From an uncultured Ellagibacter sp. (lineage in GTDB: Bacteria; Actinomycetota; Coriobacteriia; Coriobacteriales; Eggerthellaceae): DNA of 22,598 nt. Positions 1 through 7,360 of the stretch are shown in pieces. The notes under the pieces are model-generated. The model searched no databases and was not told where the DNA came from. It saw only the letters and a program-made list of their open reading frames with translations. The first letter of the stretch is position 1. Each line of letters begins with the position of its first letter. The stretch spans positions 1 through 22,598 of the forward strand of contig NZ_CAKUAL010000033.1 of the NCBI RefSeq assembly GCF_934636505.1, given 5' to 3'. The translations under genes were made by a program, and so were the position numbers.

Positions 1-252
1 CTCGACGGCAATGGCCTCCGCGCATGCCCTAACCTCATTGCCGCCGAAGCGCGCAATCATAGAGCCCCCTCCCATCGGGCTAGAGAGAATCGCAGCAAGG
101 TTGGCATTGAAGGTCGCCATGTCCGCCTTTTCGACCTGCGCGCTCCTCACGGGACGCTTCACCACCCTGTTAAGATAATAGGAAAGCTTTTCGGAAGCAA
201 CTTCGACGGACACAGCCGCACGGTCCGAGAGCGACGTTTTCTTTTCGTTCAT
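1..252 (-). CDS. Partial protein of the polysaccharide operon, possibly a GT-D-like glycosyltransferase (N-terminal 84 residues)
   Basis: The reading frame opens with ATG at 252 and stays open for 84 codons to the left edge, so the C-terminus is missing. The ATG shares one base with the TGA stop of the upstream capF-like gene (TGATG), which implies translational coupling and membership of the same operon. The visible part has a charged N-terminus, then, at about residues 61-78, a stretch containing GGGSMIARFGGNEVRACA. An xIxRFGxxE segment of this kind is found near the start of the GT-D (DUF1792-like) glycosyltransferases, so I infer a capsule or exopolysaccharide glycosyltransferase. The match rests on one short motif only. 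No signal peptide or membrane segment is visible in this part. Confidence 0.55.
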   Translation of the reverse strand, partial: MNEKKTSLSDRAAVSVEVASEKLSYYLNRVVKRPVRSAQVEKADMATFNANLAAILSSPMGGGSMIARFGGNEVRACAEAIAVE

Positions 253-1475
253 CAGACTTCCTCGAAATACGTGTCGGGGTTCTCTGGGTCGAAGGGCTCG
301 TTGGCCCACATGACCGTAACCAAATCATCGGTGTCAGACAGGTTGGTGATCGAGTGCGTGTAACCGGGAATCATCTCGACCACCCGCAGATCGGAGCCGC
401 TGACGACGTACTCGTCCACGGGGAACGAGTTGCCCTCAGCGTCACGCCCGACCTTCCTGAGTTTAATCGACGCCGTGCCGCTTACGACCAAAAACTTCTC
501 CCACTTGCTCATATGCCAGTGGTTGCCCTTGGTGATACCCGGCTTCGACACGTTTACGCTCACCTGGCCGCGTTCGGGCGTGCGCAGAAACTCCGTGAAG
601 CTTCCACGCGCATCCACATTGGATGCAAGGTCGTAAGCGAAGCGCCCCGGTTCGTAATAGGAAAGAAACGTCGAGTAGAGCTTCTTCGAGAAACTGCCCT
701 CAGCAAGGTTAGGGACCACAAGCGTCTCGCGCGCATCGCGGAAGCTGGTCAGCAGACGAACAATCTCTCCCAGCGTTGCCTTCTGCGCGCCCAGCGCGTA
801 GCAGTAGCGGCCAGCCTCATCGGGCACGCACTTCGCACCCGCATAGCGGCAGCGGCGCACCTCCCCCACCAGCGCGTCAAGCATTGCAGTCACCAAGTCG
901 TCAATATAGAGCAGCTCCAGCTCAACGCTGGGGTCGTTCACGGTGAACTCTCGCTCGTTAGCGATTGCGTCGCAAAACGTTGCAACAGCCGAGTTGTAAC
1001 GCGGGCGGCACCACTTACCGTACAAGTTCGGGAAACGATAGACCAAGACGGACGCACCCGTGCGCTTCTCGTAATCGAACAGTAGCTCCTCACCTGCAAG
1101 CTTACTCTCGCCGTAGAGCGAACCAGCGTAGCGCCCTTCAAGAGAAGCCTGCACCGAGCTCGAGAGCATCACGGGGCATTTGTTGTCGTGATGCTCCAAA
1201 AGGTCCAGCAGCATCTCGCCAAAACCCCTGTTGCCTTCCATGAATTCGGAAGGGTCCTTAGGGCGATTGATGCCCGCCAGATTGAAGACGAAATCAGCAG
1301 CCGAGCAGAAGAAACTAAGCACGTCCTGCGTGCCATCGCGATCGTATTCGTAAACGGTCAGCGGCAAGAGCTGCTGATATTTCTCTCGCCTGTCCTTGCC
1401 ATCGCGGATATTCTTGAGCGCCTCGCAAAGATTGCGCCCGACGAAGCCCTTGGCACCAGTTACCAGCACTTTCAT
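252..1475 (-). CDS. capF: CapF-type UDP-sugar C4 reductase (SDR domain plus cupin)
   Basis: This protein of 407 residues has two domains. The N-terminal part is an extended short-chain dehydrogenase: it begins with the nucleotide-binding stretch VTGAKGFVGRN (residues 5-15), has SSS at 105-107, and carries the YxxxK pair in YGESK (Y121, K125). The C-terminal part, from about residue 290, is a cupin with NHWHMSKWEKF (H319, H321, E326) and a later GYTHS (H374), the HxH/E/H metal-site pattern known from CapF. In the known pathway CapF reduces the 4-keto intermediate made by CapE, giving UDP-2-acetamido-2,6-dideoxy-L-talose on the way to UDP-N-acetyl-L-fucosamine. ATG at 1475 directly follows the capE TAA stop. 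The protein is somewhat longer than the roughly 370 residues I recall for CapF. Confidence 0.9.
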   Translation of the reverse strand: MKVLVTGAKGFVGRNLCEALKNIRDGKDRREKYQQLLPLTVYEYDRDGTQDVLSFFCSAADFVFNLAGINRPKDPSEFMEGNRGFGEMLLDLLEHHDNKCPVMLSSSVQASLEGRYAGSLYGESKLAGEELLFDYEKRTGASVLVYRFPNLYGKWCRPRYNSAVATFCDAIANEREFTVNDPSVELELLYIDDLVTAMLDALVGEVRRCRYAGAKCVPDEAGRYCYALGAQKATLGEIVRLLTSFRDARETLVVPNLAEGSFSKKLYSTFLSYYEPGRFAYDLASNVDARGSFTEFLRTPERGQVSVNVSKPGITKGNHWHMSKWEKFLVVSGTASIKLRKVGRDAEGNSFPVDEYVVSGSDLRVVEMIPGYTHSITNLSDTDDLVTVMWANEPFDPENPDTYFEEV

Positions 1476-2537
1476 TTACTGCACCGCCTCGCCCTCTCGA
1501 CCCTCAAGAGCCAGCTGCACGTACTCGGCGGTCTTGATTTTCGCCACCGTGCCCGCCACATCGAGACGCTCGGTGTTGTCGGAGGTGTAAGCCTCATCCG
1601 CCTGAGTCTTCACGTCGCCCTTCACGACGAACTTGTCATAGTTAAGGTCGCGCGAGTCGCACGCCACGCGGAAGTATTCGCCCATGTCCTCAGCGCGCAA
1701 GCGCTCCTCGCGGGTCATCAGCGTCTCATAGAGCTTCTCACCGTGTCGCGTGCCGATGATTTGCGTTCCCACACGTCCAAACACCTCCTGCACCGCCTCG
1801 GCAAGATCGCCGATGGTCGACGCCGGCGCCTTCTGGATGAACAGGTCGCCCGGGTTGGCATGCTCGAAGGCGAACTGGACAAGATCCACCGCCTCGTCGA
1901 GGTTCATGAGAAAGCGCGTCATGTTGGGGTCGGTGACGGTAAGCGGCTCGCCCTTACGAATTCGGTCGATGAACAGGGGAATCACCGAGCCGCGGGAGCA
2001 CATAACGTTACCATAGCGCGTGCAGCAGATGGTGGTGCGGCCGGCGCCGTTGCGTGCGTTGGCGTAGATGATCGACTCCATCATGGCCTTGGACTTGCCC
2101 ATAGCGTTGATGGGGTACGCAGCCTTATCGGTGGACAGGCACACCACGCGGGACACGCCCTCGTCAATCGCGGCATGGAGCACATTATCGGTGCCGATCA
2201 CGTTGGTGCGCACTGCCTCCATCGGGAAGAATTCGCAAGAAGGCACCTGCTTGAGCGCCGCCGCATGGAAGATGTAGTCCACCCCATGCATCGCGTCGCG
2301 CACGGACTGCGGGTTTCGCACGTCACCGATGAAGAAGCGCACCTTGCCAGCGAGCTCAGGAGAAGTCTCCTGAAGGCGGTGACGCATGTCGTCCTGCTTC
2401 TTCTCGTCGCGAGAGAAGATGCGGATTTCGGCCAGGTCAGTATGCATGAAGTGCTTGAGCACGGTGTTGCCAAACGACCCGGTGCCGCCGGTGATCATGA
2501 GGGTTTTATTATCAAATGCAGACATGTCACATGCCAT
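1476..2537 (-). CDS. capE: CapE-type UDP-GlcNAc 4,6-dehydratase / 5-epimerase
   Basis: A 353-residue extended SDR enzyme, predicted to act on UDP-GlcNAc in the cytoplasm and to feed the CapF reductase encoded directly downstream. The NAD(P)-binding turn is TGGTGSFG (16-23), the loop GDVRN is at 71-75, and the catalytic region reads STDKAAYPINAMGKSK (135-150), with K138 and K150. At the usual SDR tyrosine position there is a methionine (M146), a pattern I recall for CapE/FnlA-type short inverting dehydratases. Two starts are possible. ATG at 2537 has AAAGG eight bases upstream and overlaps the glycosyltransferase gene. ATG at 2525 starts two bases after that gene's TGA (TGACATG) and gives MSAFDNKTL, closer to the usual family N-terminus. 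The longer form is given here. Confidence 0.9.
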   Translation of the reverse strand: MACDMSAFDNKTLMITGGTGSFGNTVLKHFMHTDLAEIRIFSRDEKKQDDMRHRLQETSPELAGKVRFFIGDVRNPQSVRDAMHGVDYIFHAAALKQVPSCEFFPMEAVRTNVIGTDNVLHAAIDEGVSRVVCLSTDKAAYPINAMGKSKAMMESIIYANARNGAGRTTICCTRYGNVMCSRGSVIPLFIDRIRKGEPLTVTDPNMTRFLMNLDEAVDLVQFAFEHANPGDLFIQKAPASTIGDLAEAVQEVFGRVGTQIIGTRHGEKLYETLMTREERLRAEDMGEYFRVACDSRDLNYDKFVVKGDVKTQADEAYTSDNTERLDVAGTVAKIKTAEYVQLALEGREGEAVQ

Positions 2538-3747
2538 GTTTCGTGCCTTTCAGCTGTTCAAGTTCCCGCTCGAGTGTATCGATGAAACTTCTCTTCGTAT
2601 AATTTGCCATACAATACTCTCTTCCGCGCGCACCCATCTCGATGCGGTGCTCGAACGGAAGCTGCGCGAGTCGCCTCACGGCATCCGCCAAACCTTCGGC
2701 ATCTTCGGCTCCGCAACACACTCCGCACTGGGCGTCATTCACCACACGCTCCGTCTCGCCACCAATCGCAGCCACAATCGGCCTTCCAGCCGCCATGTAC
2801 GACTGAACCTTCCGCGGGAGCGTCCAAGCAAGCATCTCGTCAGACGAGAATGTGGCAGCCATCGCGTCGGAGGCAGCATAGTATGCAGGCATATCAGCGA
2901 TGTCATGTCTACCGTGAAACGTCACGTTTCCGGCGCCAAGCTCTTCTGCAAGTTTAACGCAGGCGCTCAGCTCGGACCCGGATCCCACAACATGAAAAGC
3001 GAAGTGTGCATCGTTTTTCAAGAGCGCCGCTGCCCGAACCAGAGTCTGCACCGACTGCGCCGCGCCCACATTGCCCGCAAACGTGACATTGAACCTCGAC
3101 GGATCATAGCCCTCCGGAGCAGAACCGGCAAAAGGAGCGAAGAACCCTTCCTCGGCATACTGAGGAAGGAACGCAGCATCGACCTGACAACCAAGCAGGT
3201 TGCTTAGATAGTCGACAAACAACGGCGAGGTGACCGCCAGTCTATCAGCCTTCCCATATATATCGCTCGATACCTTAGCATAGTGCTGGTAAACCGCCGA
3301 TCCCTTCTTAATGCCACCCGCCAGGAGGCATTCAGGCCAGATATCGACCACATAATGCAACAGAGGAACGCCCGTGCGTTCAGCAAAGGCTATGGCAGGG
3401 CGAGCTTGCATGATCGGAGACGTCTGGAAAGAGACAACCGCGTCGAAGTTCGAAGGAAGCGTCTGTTGCGTTTTCTCCCCACTTCGCGCGAAGCTGTAAT
3501 AGTTCAAAACACGGTGAACTGGATCATGCTTGCGAGGCACGAGCGGCACACGAACGATTTCGACGCCATTACGTTGCTGAAACGCGTTTTTCCCGTTTCC
3601 ATAGCCTGAATAAATATCGCCCTCGGGATAATTCGGCGTACCCGTAAGCACCGTTACACTATGACCGCGCTCGACAAGAGCCTCGCAGATCTCCGAGACA
3701 TTGAACGGCTCAGGCCAGTAGTGCTGGCTCACCATCAGAATGCGCAT
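2527..3747 (-). CDS. GT4-family glycosyltransferase, WbuB-like
   Basis: A 406-residue cytoplasmic glycosyltransferase with two Rossmann domains (GT-B). The N-terminal domain opens with MRILMVSQHYWPEPFNVSE and continues with the GTPNYPEGDIYSGY segment typical of WbuB/WcaI-like transferases. The C-terminal GT4 domain starts near VTFAGNVG and contains FHGRHDIADMPAYYAASD followed by PRKVQSYMAAGRPIVA, the nucleotide-sugar binding region. ATG at 3747 is preferred over an in-frame ATG 11 codons upstream, because it overlaps the TAA stop of the preceding gene by one base (TAATG), has a G-rich stretch about ten bases upstream, and starts directly on the first beta strand. Next to CapE and CapF an N-acetyl-L-fucosamine transferase is a reasonable inference, but donor specificity cannot be read from the sequence. 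Confidence 0.85.
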   Translation of the reverse strand: MRILMVSQHYWPEPFNVSEICEALVERGHSVTVLTGTPNYPEGDIYSGYGNGKNAFQQRNGVEIVRVPLVPRKHDPVHRVLNYYSFARSGEKTQQTLPSNFDAVVSFQTSPIMQARPAIAFAERTGVPLLHYVVDIWPECLLAGGIKKGSAVYQHYAKVSSDIYGKADRLAVTSPLFVDYLSNLLGCQVDAAFLPQYAEEGFFAPFAGSAPEGYDPSRFNVTFAGNVGAAQSVQTLVRAAALLKNDAHFAFHVVGSGSELSACVKLAEELGAGNVTFHGRHDIADMPAYYAASDAMAATFSSDEMLAWTLPRKVQSYMAAGRPIVAAIGGETERVVNDAQCGVCCGAEDAEGLADAVRRLAQLPFEHRIEMGARGREYCMANYTKRSFIDTLERELEQLKGTKHGM

Positions 3748-4571
3748 TACGCCGCGCGCCCCCCACTTGGGGACTCGCATAATCCCGCCTCATCCTCTTG
3801 GGAGAAATCGGAGCACGTCTGTCTGTCTTCTTCTTTGGCCTCTGCGTAGCCAAAGCGACCGAGCACTACAACGAACGATCGAAAGAAAATCCGTGCGTCC
3901 AAACGAAATCCCATGTTCCGTCGGTACTCTCCATCCAGGCGCGCCTTCTCCTCAACCGTCACCGCATCGCGGCCATTAATCTGGGCCCAACCGGTCAACC
4001 CCGGACGAATGTCATTAGCACCATAGCGAGCACGGGCCTCGATTTGTTCATACTCCGCCAAAATCATAGGGCGTGGACCTATTACGGACATGTCGCCCTT
4101 CACTATGTTCACGAACTGCGGCAACTCGTCGATGGAGGTTTTCCTCAACATGGCACCTATGGGAGTCATGACGGCCTTGTCCTCCCGCATTACGCGCGTT
4201 GGTACGTTCGGAGGCGTATCGATTTTCATAGTGCGGAACTTGTAGCACGTGAACGGGACCTCGTCCTTGCCATAGCGTTTCTGCTTGAAAATAACAGGCC
4301 CCTGACTGGTGAACTTCACCGCTACCGCAGTCGCAAGAAGCAGCGGCGAGAGAACGACCATACCCACGACAGACGCCGCGATATCGAAGGACCTCTTGGC
4401 AGCGCGGAACGCTATGCCCATAGCGCTCTGCGATACCAAATGTCCCTCTCCCTCCGTGCCAGCTCGCGTACCTCCAAGCCTGTCTGCCTCTTGAAAAATC
4501 TTCGCCATCTCCATCCGCGTGCGCTCAACATGTAGGGTTCCACTCGTCATCTTCTCGTTTCGTCCGCGCAC
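3747..4571 (-). CDS. Monotopic phosphoglycosyl transferase initiating polysaccharide synthesis (PglC/WcaJ catalytic-core type)
   Basis: This enzyme family moves a sugar-1-phosphate from a UDP-sugar onto undecaprenyl phosphate at the inner face of the membrane, starting a repeat unit. The bacterial sugar transferase domain begins at about residue 58 with KRSFDIAASVVGMVVLSPLL, the re-entrant membrane helix. It continues through FKQKRYGKDEVPF and KFRTM, and holds the catalytic Asp-Glu pair in TSIDELPQ (D148, E149), then IGPRP (164-168) and PGLTGWAQINGRD (190-202). Only the short core is present; the multi-helix N-terminal domain of WcaJ is absent. Residues 1-57 are a polar extension. GTG at 4571 has GAGG five bases upstream; ATG at 4550 is an alternative. 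It is the first gene of the minus-strand operon. The last 30 residues are acidic and poorly conserved in appearance. Confidence 0.92.
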   Translation of the reverse strand: MRGRNEKMTSGTLHVERTRMEMAKIFQEADRLGGTRAGTEGEGHLVSQSAMGIAFRAAKRSFDIAASVVGMVVLSPLLLATAVAVKFTSQGPVIFKQKRYGKDEVPFTCYKFRTMKIDTPPNVPTRVMREDKAVMTPIGAMLRKTSIDELPQFVNIVKGDMSVIGPRPMILAEYEQIEARARYGANDIRPGLTGWAQINGRDAVTVEEKARLDGEYRRNMGFRLDARIFFRSFVVVLGRFGYAEAKEEDRQTCSDFSQEDEAGLCESPSGGRAA

Positions 4572-4752
4572 AAAAGCCTCGACCTGAATCGGGTCGCTTT
4601 CGCCCTACCTCTTTAATTAACTACAGTATACCTATCATATCCTAGAATAAGGACCTATTTCGCATAAATGTCAGGGTTCAGCAGAAAATAAACAGTGAGT
4701 CCTCAAACAAAACAGCCCCTTGCGAAATTTTGTTAAGAATAGGCAATCTCCA
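4572..4752 (-). promoter_or_regulatory. AT-rich intergenic region, likely promoter of the minus-strand polysaccharide operon
   Basis: This stretch is strikingly AT-rich against its neighbours and separates two divergent transcription units. On the minus strand a TATACT hexamer (4625-4630) would place the transcript start about 47 bases before the GTG start. TATGAT (4634-4639) and TATTCT (4644-4649) are further candidates, the last with CTGACA 19 bases upstream. No candidate has a good -35 box at 17 bases, so the exact promoter is uncertain. No gene is visible here. Confidence 0.4.
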
Positions 4753-4781
4753 TTGAAGACGATGCTCAAGGGGAATATTAT
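4753..4781 (+). promoter_or_regulatory. Promoter of the SPQTG surface-protein gene
   Basis: TTGAAG at 4753-4758 and TATTAT at 4776-4781 are separated by exactly 17 bases, a good sigma-A-type arrangement (4/6 and 5/6 matches). The predicted start, near 4788, leaves an untranslated leader of about 148 bases before ATG at 4936. Confidence 0.55.
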
Positions 4782-4822
4782 CGCGTCGAGGATAAGACAA
4801 GCGGTCGTCAAGTCATCACAAA

Positions 4823-4842
4823 ACAGGGCCCCAAAACCCTGT
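4823..4842 (+). other. Leader hairpin upstream of the surface-protein gene
   Basis: ACAGGG (4823-4828) and CCCTGT (4837-4842) form a perfect six-base stem around the loop CCCCAAAA. It lies inside the predicted leader of the surface-protein transcript. A second self-complementary stretch, GACGCGCGTC, follows. Neither has a T-run after it, so this is structure in the leader and not an evident terminator. Confidence 0.35.
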
Positions 4843-4877
4843 CGGCCCGACGGAGACGCGCGTCCCCGTCCCCCATG

Positions 4878-4886
4878 TGCTATGAT
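4878..4886 (+). promoter_or_regulatory. Candidate second promoter (extended -10) close to the surface-protein gene
   Basis: TGCTATGAT matches the extended -10 pattern TGnTATAAT with one mismatch. The start would fall near 4893, 43 bases before the ATG. No -35 box is evident. The same nine bases occur in the dnaE upstream region on the minus strand. Confidence 0.35.
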
Positions 4887-4935
4887 GAGACCCGTCATTC
4901 GCATTGACGCATTCGCTCAAGTGAAAGAGGAAACG

Positions 4936-5541
4936 ATGAAAAAGAAGCTTACTGCCATGATTTGCGCGCTCGCCCTCGCCATGGCGATGCCGACTCTGGC
5001 ATGGGCATCGAACAGCCCGCAGAAGGTAACGTCCAACACCTGCACCGCATCCCAGGGCGCATCCCTTACGGTCACCGGCAAGACCGACGACTCCACGAGC
5101 AAGCTCGTCGTCGAGGCAACCTCCGACCAGGCTTCCAATGTGTCGCTCAGCGCCACCCAGAAGATCGTAGGCACCTTCAAGGTTTACGACGTGCCCGAGG
5201 GCAGCACCTTCGGCCCCTACACCCTCACCTTCAACGTGGGAACTGAGTACAACGGCGCCACCGCCACCGTGTTCATCGAGCACCAGGGCCGCGACGCGAA
5301 CCTCGGCACCGAGACGAAGACGGCGACCGTCTCCAACGGCAATGTGACCATCTCCACCGATGGCCTCTCGCTCGTGACCATCGCGGTTGACTCCTCCACC
5401 GTCACCGGTGCCACCACCGACGCAAGCGCCACCTCCCCGCAGACCGGCGTTGACATGACTGGCATCGCCGTCGCTACCGCCGCGTGCGCCATCGCCGCCG
5501 TGGGCGTGGGCGTGGCACTTCGCAAGAAGCTCGCCGAATAG
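4936..5541 (+). CDS. Sortase-anchored surface protein with SPQTG sorting signal
   Basis: A 201-residue secreted protein. Residues 1-24 form a Sec signal peptide (MKKK, then a hydrophobic core, cleavage expected after AWA). Residues 25-160 are rich in Thr, Ser and Val and look like a beta-sandwich. The C-terminus is a classic cell-wall sorting signal: SPQTG (167-171), a hydrophobic helix of about 23 residues, and the positive tail RKKLAE. ATG at 4936 is chosen because GAGG lies seven bases upstream and the signal peptide starts there; the frame is open further upstream but without such support. The motif begins with SP in place of LP. Class B sortase SrtB of Clostridioides difficile is known to use (S/P)PxTG-type signals, so the sortase encoded at 7557-8432 is the natural partner (inference). 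A strong hairpin follows the gene. Confidence 0.9.
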   Translation: MKKKLTAMICALALAMAMPTLAWASNSPQKVTSNTCTASQGASLTVTGKTDDSTSKLVVEATSDQASNVSLSATQKIVGTFKVYDVPEGSTFGPYTLTFNVGTEYNGATATVFIEHQGRDANLGTETKTATVSNGNVTISTDGLSLVTIAVDSSTVTGATTDASATSPQTGVDMTGIAVATAACAIAAVGVGVALRKKLAE

Positions 5542-5597
5542 CGACACCGGTACATGCGGCAGATCGTCATCGAGAGCCGCGCCGCACGCATGTTGAA

Positions 5598-5627
5598 AAA
5601 GAAGAGGGCGCAGCCGCCCTCTTCTTT
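5598..5627 (+). terminator. Strong terminator-like hairpin after the surface-protein gene
   Basis: A perfect 13-base stem (5598-5610 with 5615-5627) closes on the four-base loop CAGC. The lower stem is A-rich on the left and T-rich on the right (TTCTTTGTTG), as in intrinsic terminators, and would work in either direction. It stands between the surface-protein gene and the wzz-like gene, which has no clear promoter of its own, so partial read-through probably feeds the downstream genes. Confidence 0.75.
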
Positions 5628-5658
5628 GTTGTAAGAAGAATTGAGGAGAACCGCTTCA

Positions 5659-6327
5659 ATGACCCTGCTTGAGCTGCTCGAGCTCCTTCGAAAGAAATGG
5701 TACCTGGTGCTCGTGTTCCCCCTGGTGTTCGCGGGCGCGACCGCGGCGTACTGCTGGGGCTTCATGACCAACAACTACACCGCCAACGTGTCGCTCTACG
5801 TGCTGACGCAAACGACGAACGCGACCGACGGATCCGGCCGCGTGACCAGCTCCGACACCTCGGCTTCCCAGCAACTCGCGAACGACCTGGCGAAGATTGC
5901 GAAGACGTCGACCGTGATGAGCTCCACTGCGAGCGCCCTCGGCATGAGCAACCTTGAGGGCTTCGACGTGGGGGTCACTTCCGACACCACGAGCCGCGTC
6001 ATCACGCTTACCGTTACGGGCAAAAGCCCCGAAGGCGCCGCAAGCGTGGCCAACGAGCTCGCCGACCGCACCTCGAAGGCCGCAATCGACGCGATGAAGC
6101 TCGACGCCGTGAACATCATCGACCGGGCGAGCGTGCCAGACAAGCCCTCCGGCCCCAACCGAGTCATGTACACCGCGGTTGCCCTGCTCGCAGGGCTGTT
6201 CGTCGCCATCGCGATCATCGTCTTGCAGGACATGCTGGACACCACCGTGAAGTCGGGTGACGACGCCGAAGAGCTGCTCGGGATTCCCGTGCTCGGTCGC
6301 ATGCCCAAGCCGAAGAAGGCGAGGTAA
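5659..6327 (+). CDS. Wzz/CpsC-type polysaccharide chain-length and co-polymerase protein
   Basis: A 222-residue membrane protein of the Wzz family. It has a short cytoplasmic N-terminus (MTLLELLELLRKKW), a first transmembrane helix at about 15-36, an extracytoplasmic domain of about 130 residues, the proline-rich PDKPSGPNR stretch (160-168) typical just before the second helix, a second helix at about 170-189, and a cytoplasmic tail. The kinase domain is separate, as in Gram-positive CpsC/CpsD pairs: the tail should contact and activate the BY-kinase encoded next. ATG at 5659 has AGGAGAA nine bases upstream; the frame upstream offers only a TTG inside that ribosome-binding site. The stop and the next start are one base apart (TAACATG), so the two genes are translationally coupled. 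Confidence 0.9.
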   Translation: MTLLELLELLRKKWYLVLVFPLVFAGATAAYCWGFMTNNYTANVSLYVLTQTTNATDGSGRVTSSDTSASQQLANDLAKIAKTSTVMSSTASALGMSNLEGFDVGVTSDTTSRVITLTVTGKSPEGAASVANELADRTSKAAIDAMKLDAVNIIDRASVPDKPSGPNRVMYTAVALLAGLFVAIAIIVLQDMLDTTVKSGDDAEELLGIPVLGRMPKPKKAR

Positions 6328-6328
6328 C

Positions 6329-7360
6329 ATGGCCAAGAAGAACCGCAAGCGCCCCAGCCAGTTCCAAAACCCCCTCCTGAGCAACGCATCGAAGACGCTA
6401 TTCGCCAACATCCGCTTCGTCTCCATCGACGAGAAGGCGAAGACGATTGTGGTCACCTCGACGGGCATGGACGAGGGCAAGACCCAGGTCAGCACCAACC
6501 TTGCCTGCGCCATCGCCAGCTCCGGCAAGAAGGTGCTCATTGTCGACACCGACATGCGCCGCCGCTGCATCGCGGGGCTTTTAGGAATCCACACGGAGTG
6601 CGGCCTGTATTCCGTGCTCGTCGGGCAGGCGCCGCTCAAGAGCGCCATCTACCCGACCGACCGCCCCAACCTGTACTTCATGGACTCCGAGCCGAACATC
6701 CCCTCGCCTCCCGACGTCCTTTCGACCAAGCGCTTCTCGGCGCTCGTCGACACGCTGCGCGAGATGTTCGACTACGTGATATTCGACTCGCCCCCCATCG
6801 GGCTTTTCGTTGACGCTGCCATCATATCGAACCTGGTTGACGGCACGCTGTACGTCATCCGCGAGCGCGCGGCGAAGCGCGACGACGTCGTCGCCGGCGT
6901 GCAGCAGCTCAAGGCCGCCAACGCGCGCATCTTGGGATCGGTCATCACGTTCTCGCGCGAAGAGGCGAACAACGATTACTACTACGCCTACTACAACACC
7001 GAGGGGAAGCGCGTCTCCCGCAAGGACCGCGAAAAGCAGCTGATGGAGAACCCCAACGCGCGCGATCTGGCCGCAGACGACATCGGCCAGTGGGCGCGCA
7101 AGGCAGGCATCGACCCCAATCAGGCGGAACGAAGGGAAGCTGGCTCGCGACCGCGGCGCCAAGGTGCGAACGCGGGCATGGGCGCGAGTGCGGGTGTGAA
7201 CCCGAACGCTAATGCGGGTGCTGGCATGTCCCCGACCGCAAACCAGCAAAGGGCCGCTCAGGCGAACGGTGACGAGCAATTCCCGCGCGGCGCCTTCAAG
7301 CCGGCTGCACCACGCCGTGCCGACGGTCGCGTACCGCGCCACAAGAACACGAGGATCTAG
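6329..7360 (+). CDS. cpsD: BY-type tyrosine kinase (CpsD family) with long low-complexity tail
   Basis: A 343-residue cytoplasmic kinase that should phosphorylate its own tyrosine cluster and, with the Wzz-like protein before it, control polysaccharide polymerisation and export. Walker A is STGMDEGKTQ (44-53), Walker A' is LIVDTDMRRR (70-79), and Walker B is VIFDSPP (150-156). The tyrosine cluster reads YYYAYY (217-222). In most CpsD proteins the chain ends at such a cluster. Here about 120 more residues follow, first charged, then rich in Ala, Asn and Gly with repeats such as NAGMGASAGVNPNANAGAGM, then basic. ATG at 6329 follows the wzz stop by one base. Reversal of phosphorylation would be done by the PHP phosphatase encoded at 9736-10368. 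Confidence 0.92.
   Translation: MAKKNRKRPSQFQNPLLSNASKTLFANIRFVSIDEKAKTIVVTSTGMDEGKTQVSTNLACAIASSGKKVLIVDTDMRRRCIAGLLGIHTECGLYSVLVGQAPLKSAIYPTDRPNLYFMDSEPNIPSPPDVLSTKRFSALVDTLREMFDYVIFDSPPIGLFVDAAIISNLVDGTLYVIRERAAKRDDVVAGVQQLKAANARILGSVITFSREEANNDYYYAYYNTEGKRVSRKDREKQLMENPNARDLAADDIGQWARKAGIDPNQAERREAGSRPRRQGANAGMGASAGVNPNANAGAGMSPTANQQRAAQANGDEQFPRGAFKPAAPRRADGRVPRHKNTRI

Noticed and set aside
1188..2585. Long open frame on the plus strand opposite capE and capF
   Set aside because: The same artefact of GC-rich complement; both minus-strand genes have full family motifs and coupled starts.
3748..3780. Longer start (ATG 3780) for the GT4 glycosyltransferase
   Set aside because: It adds 11 residues before the first beta strand, while ATG 3747 overlaps the previous stop as TAATG, like other junctions in this operon.
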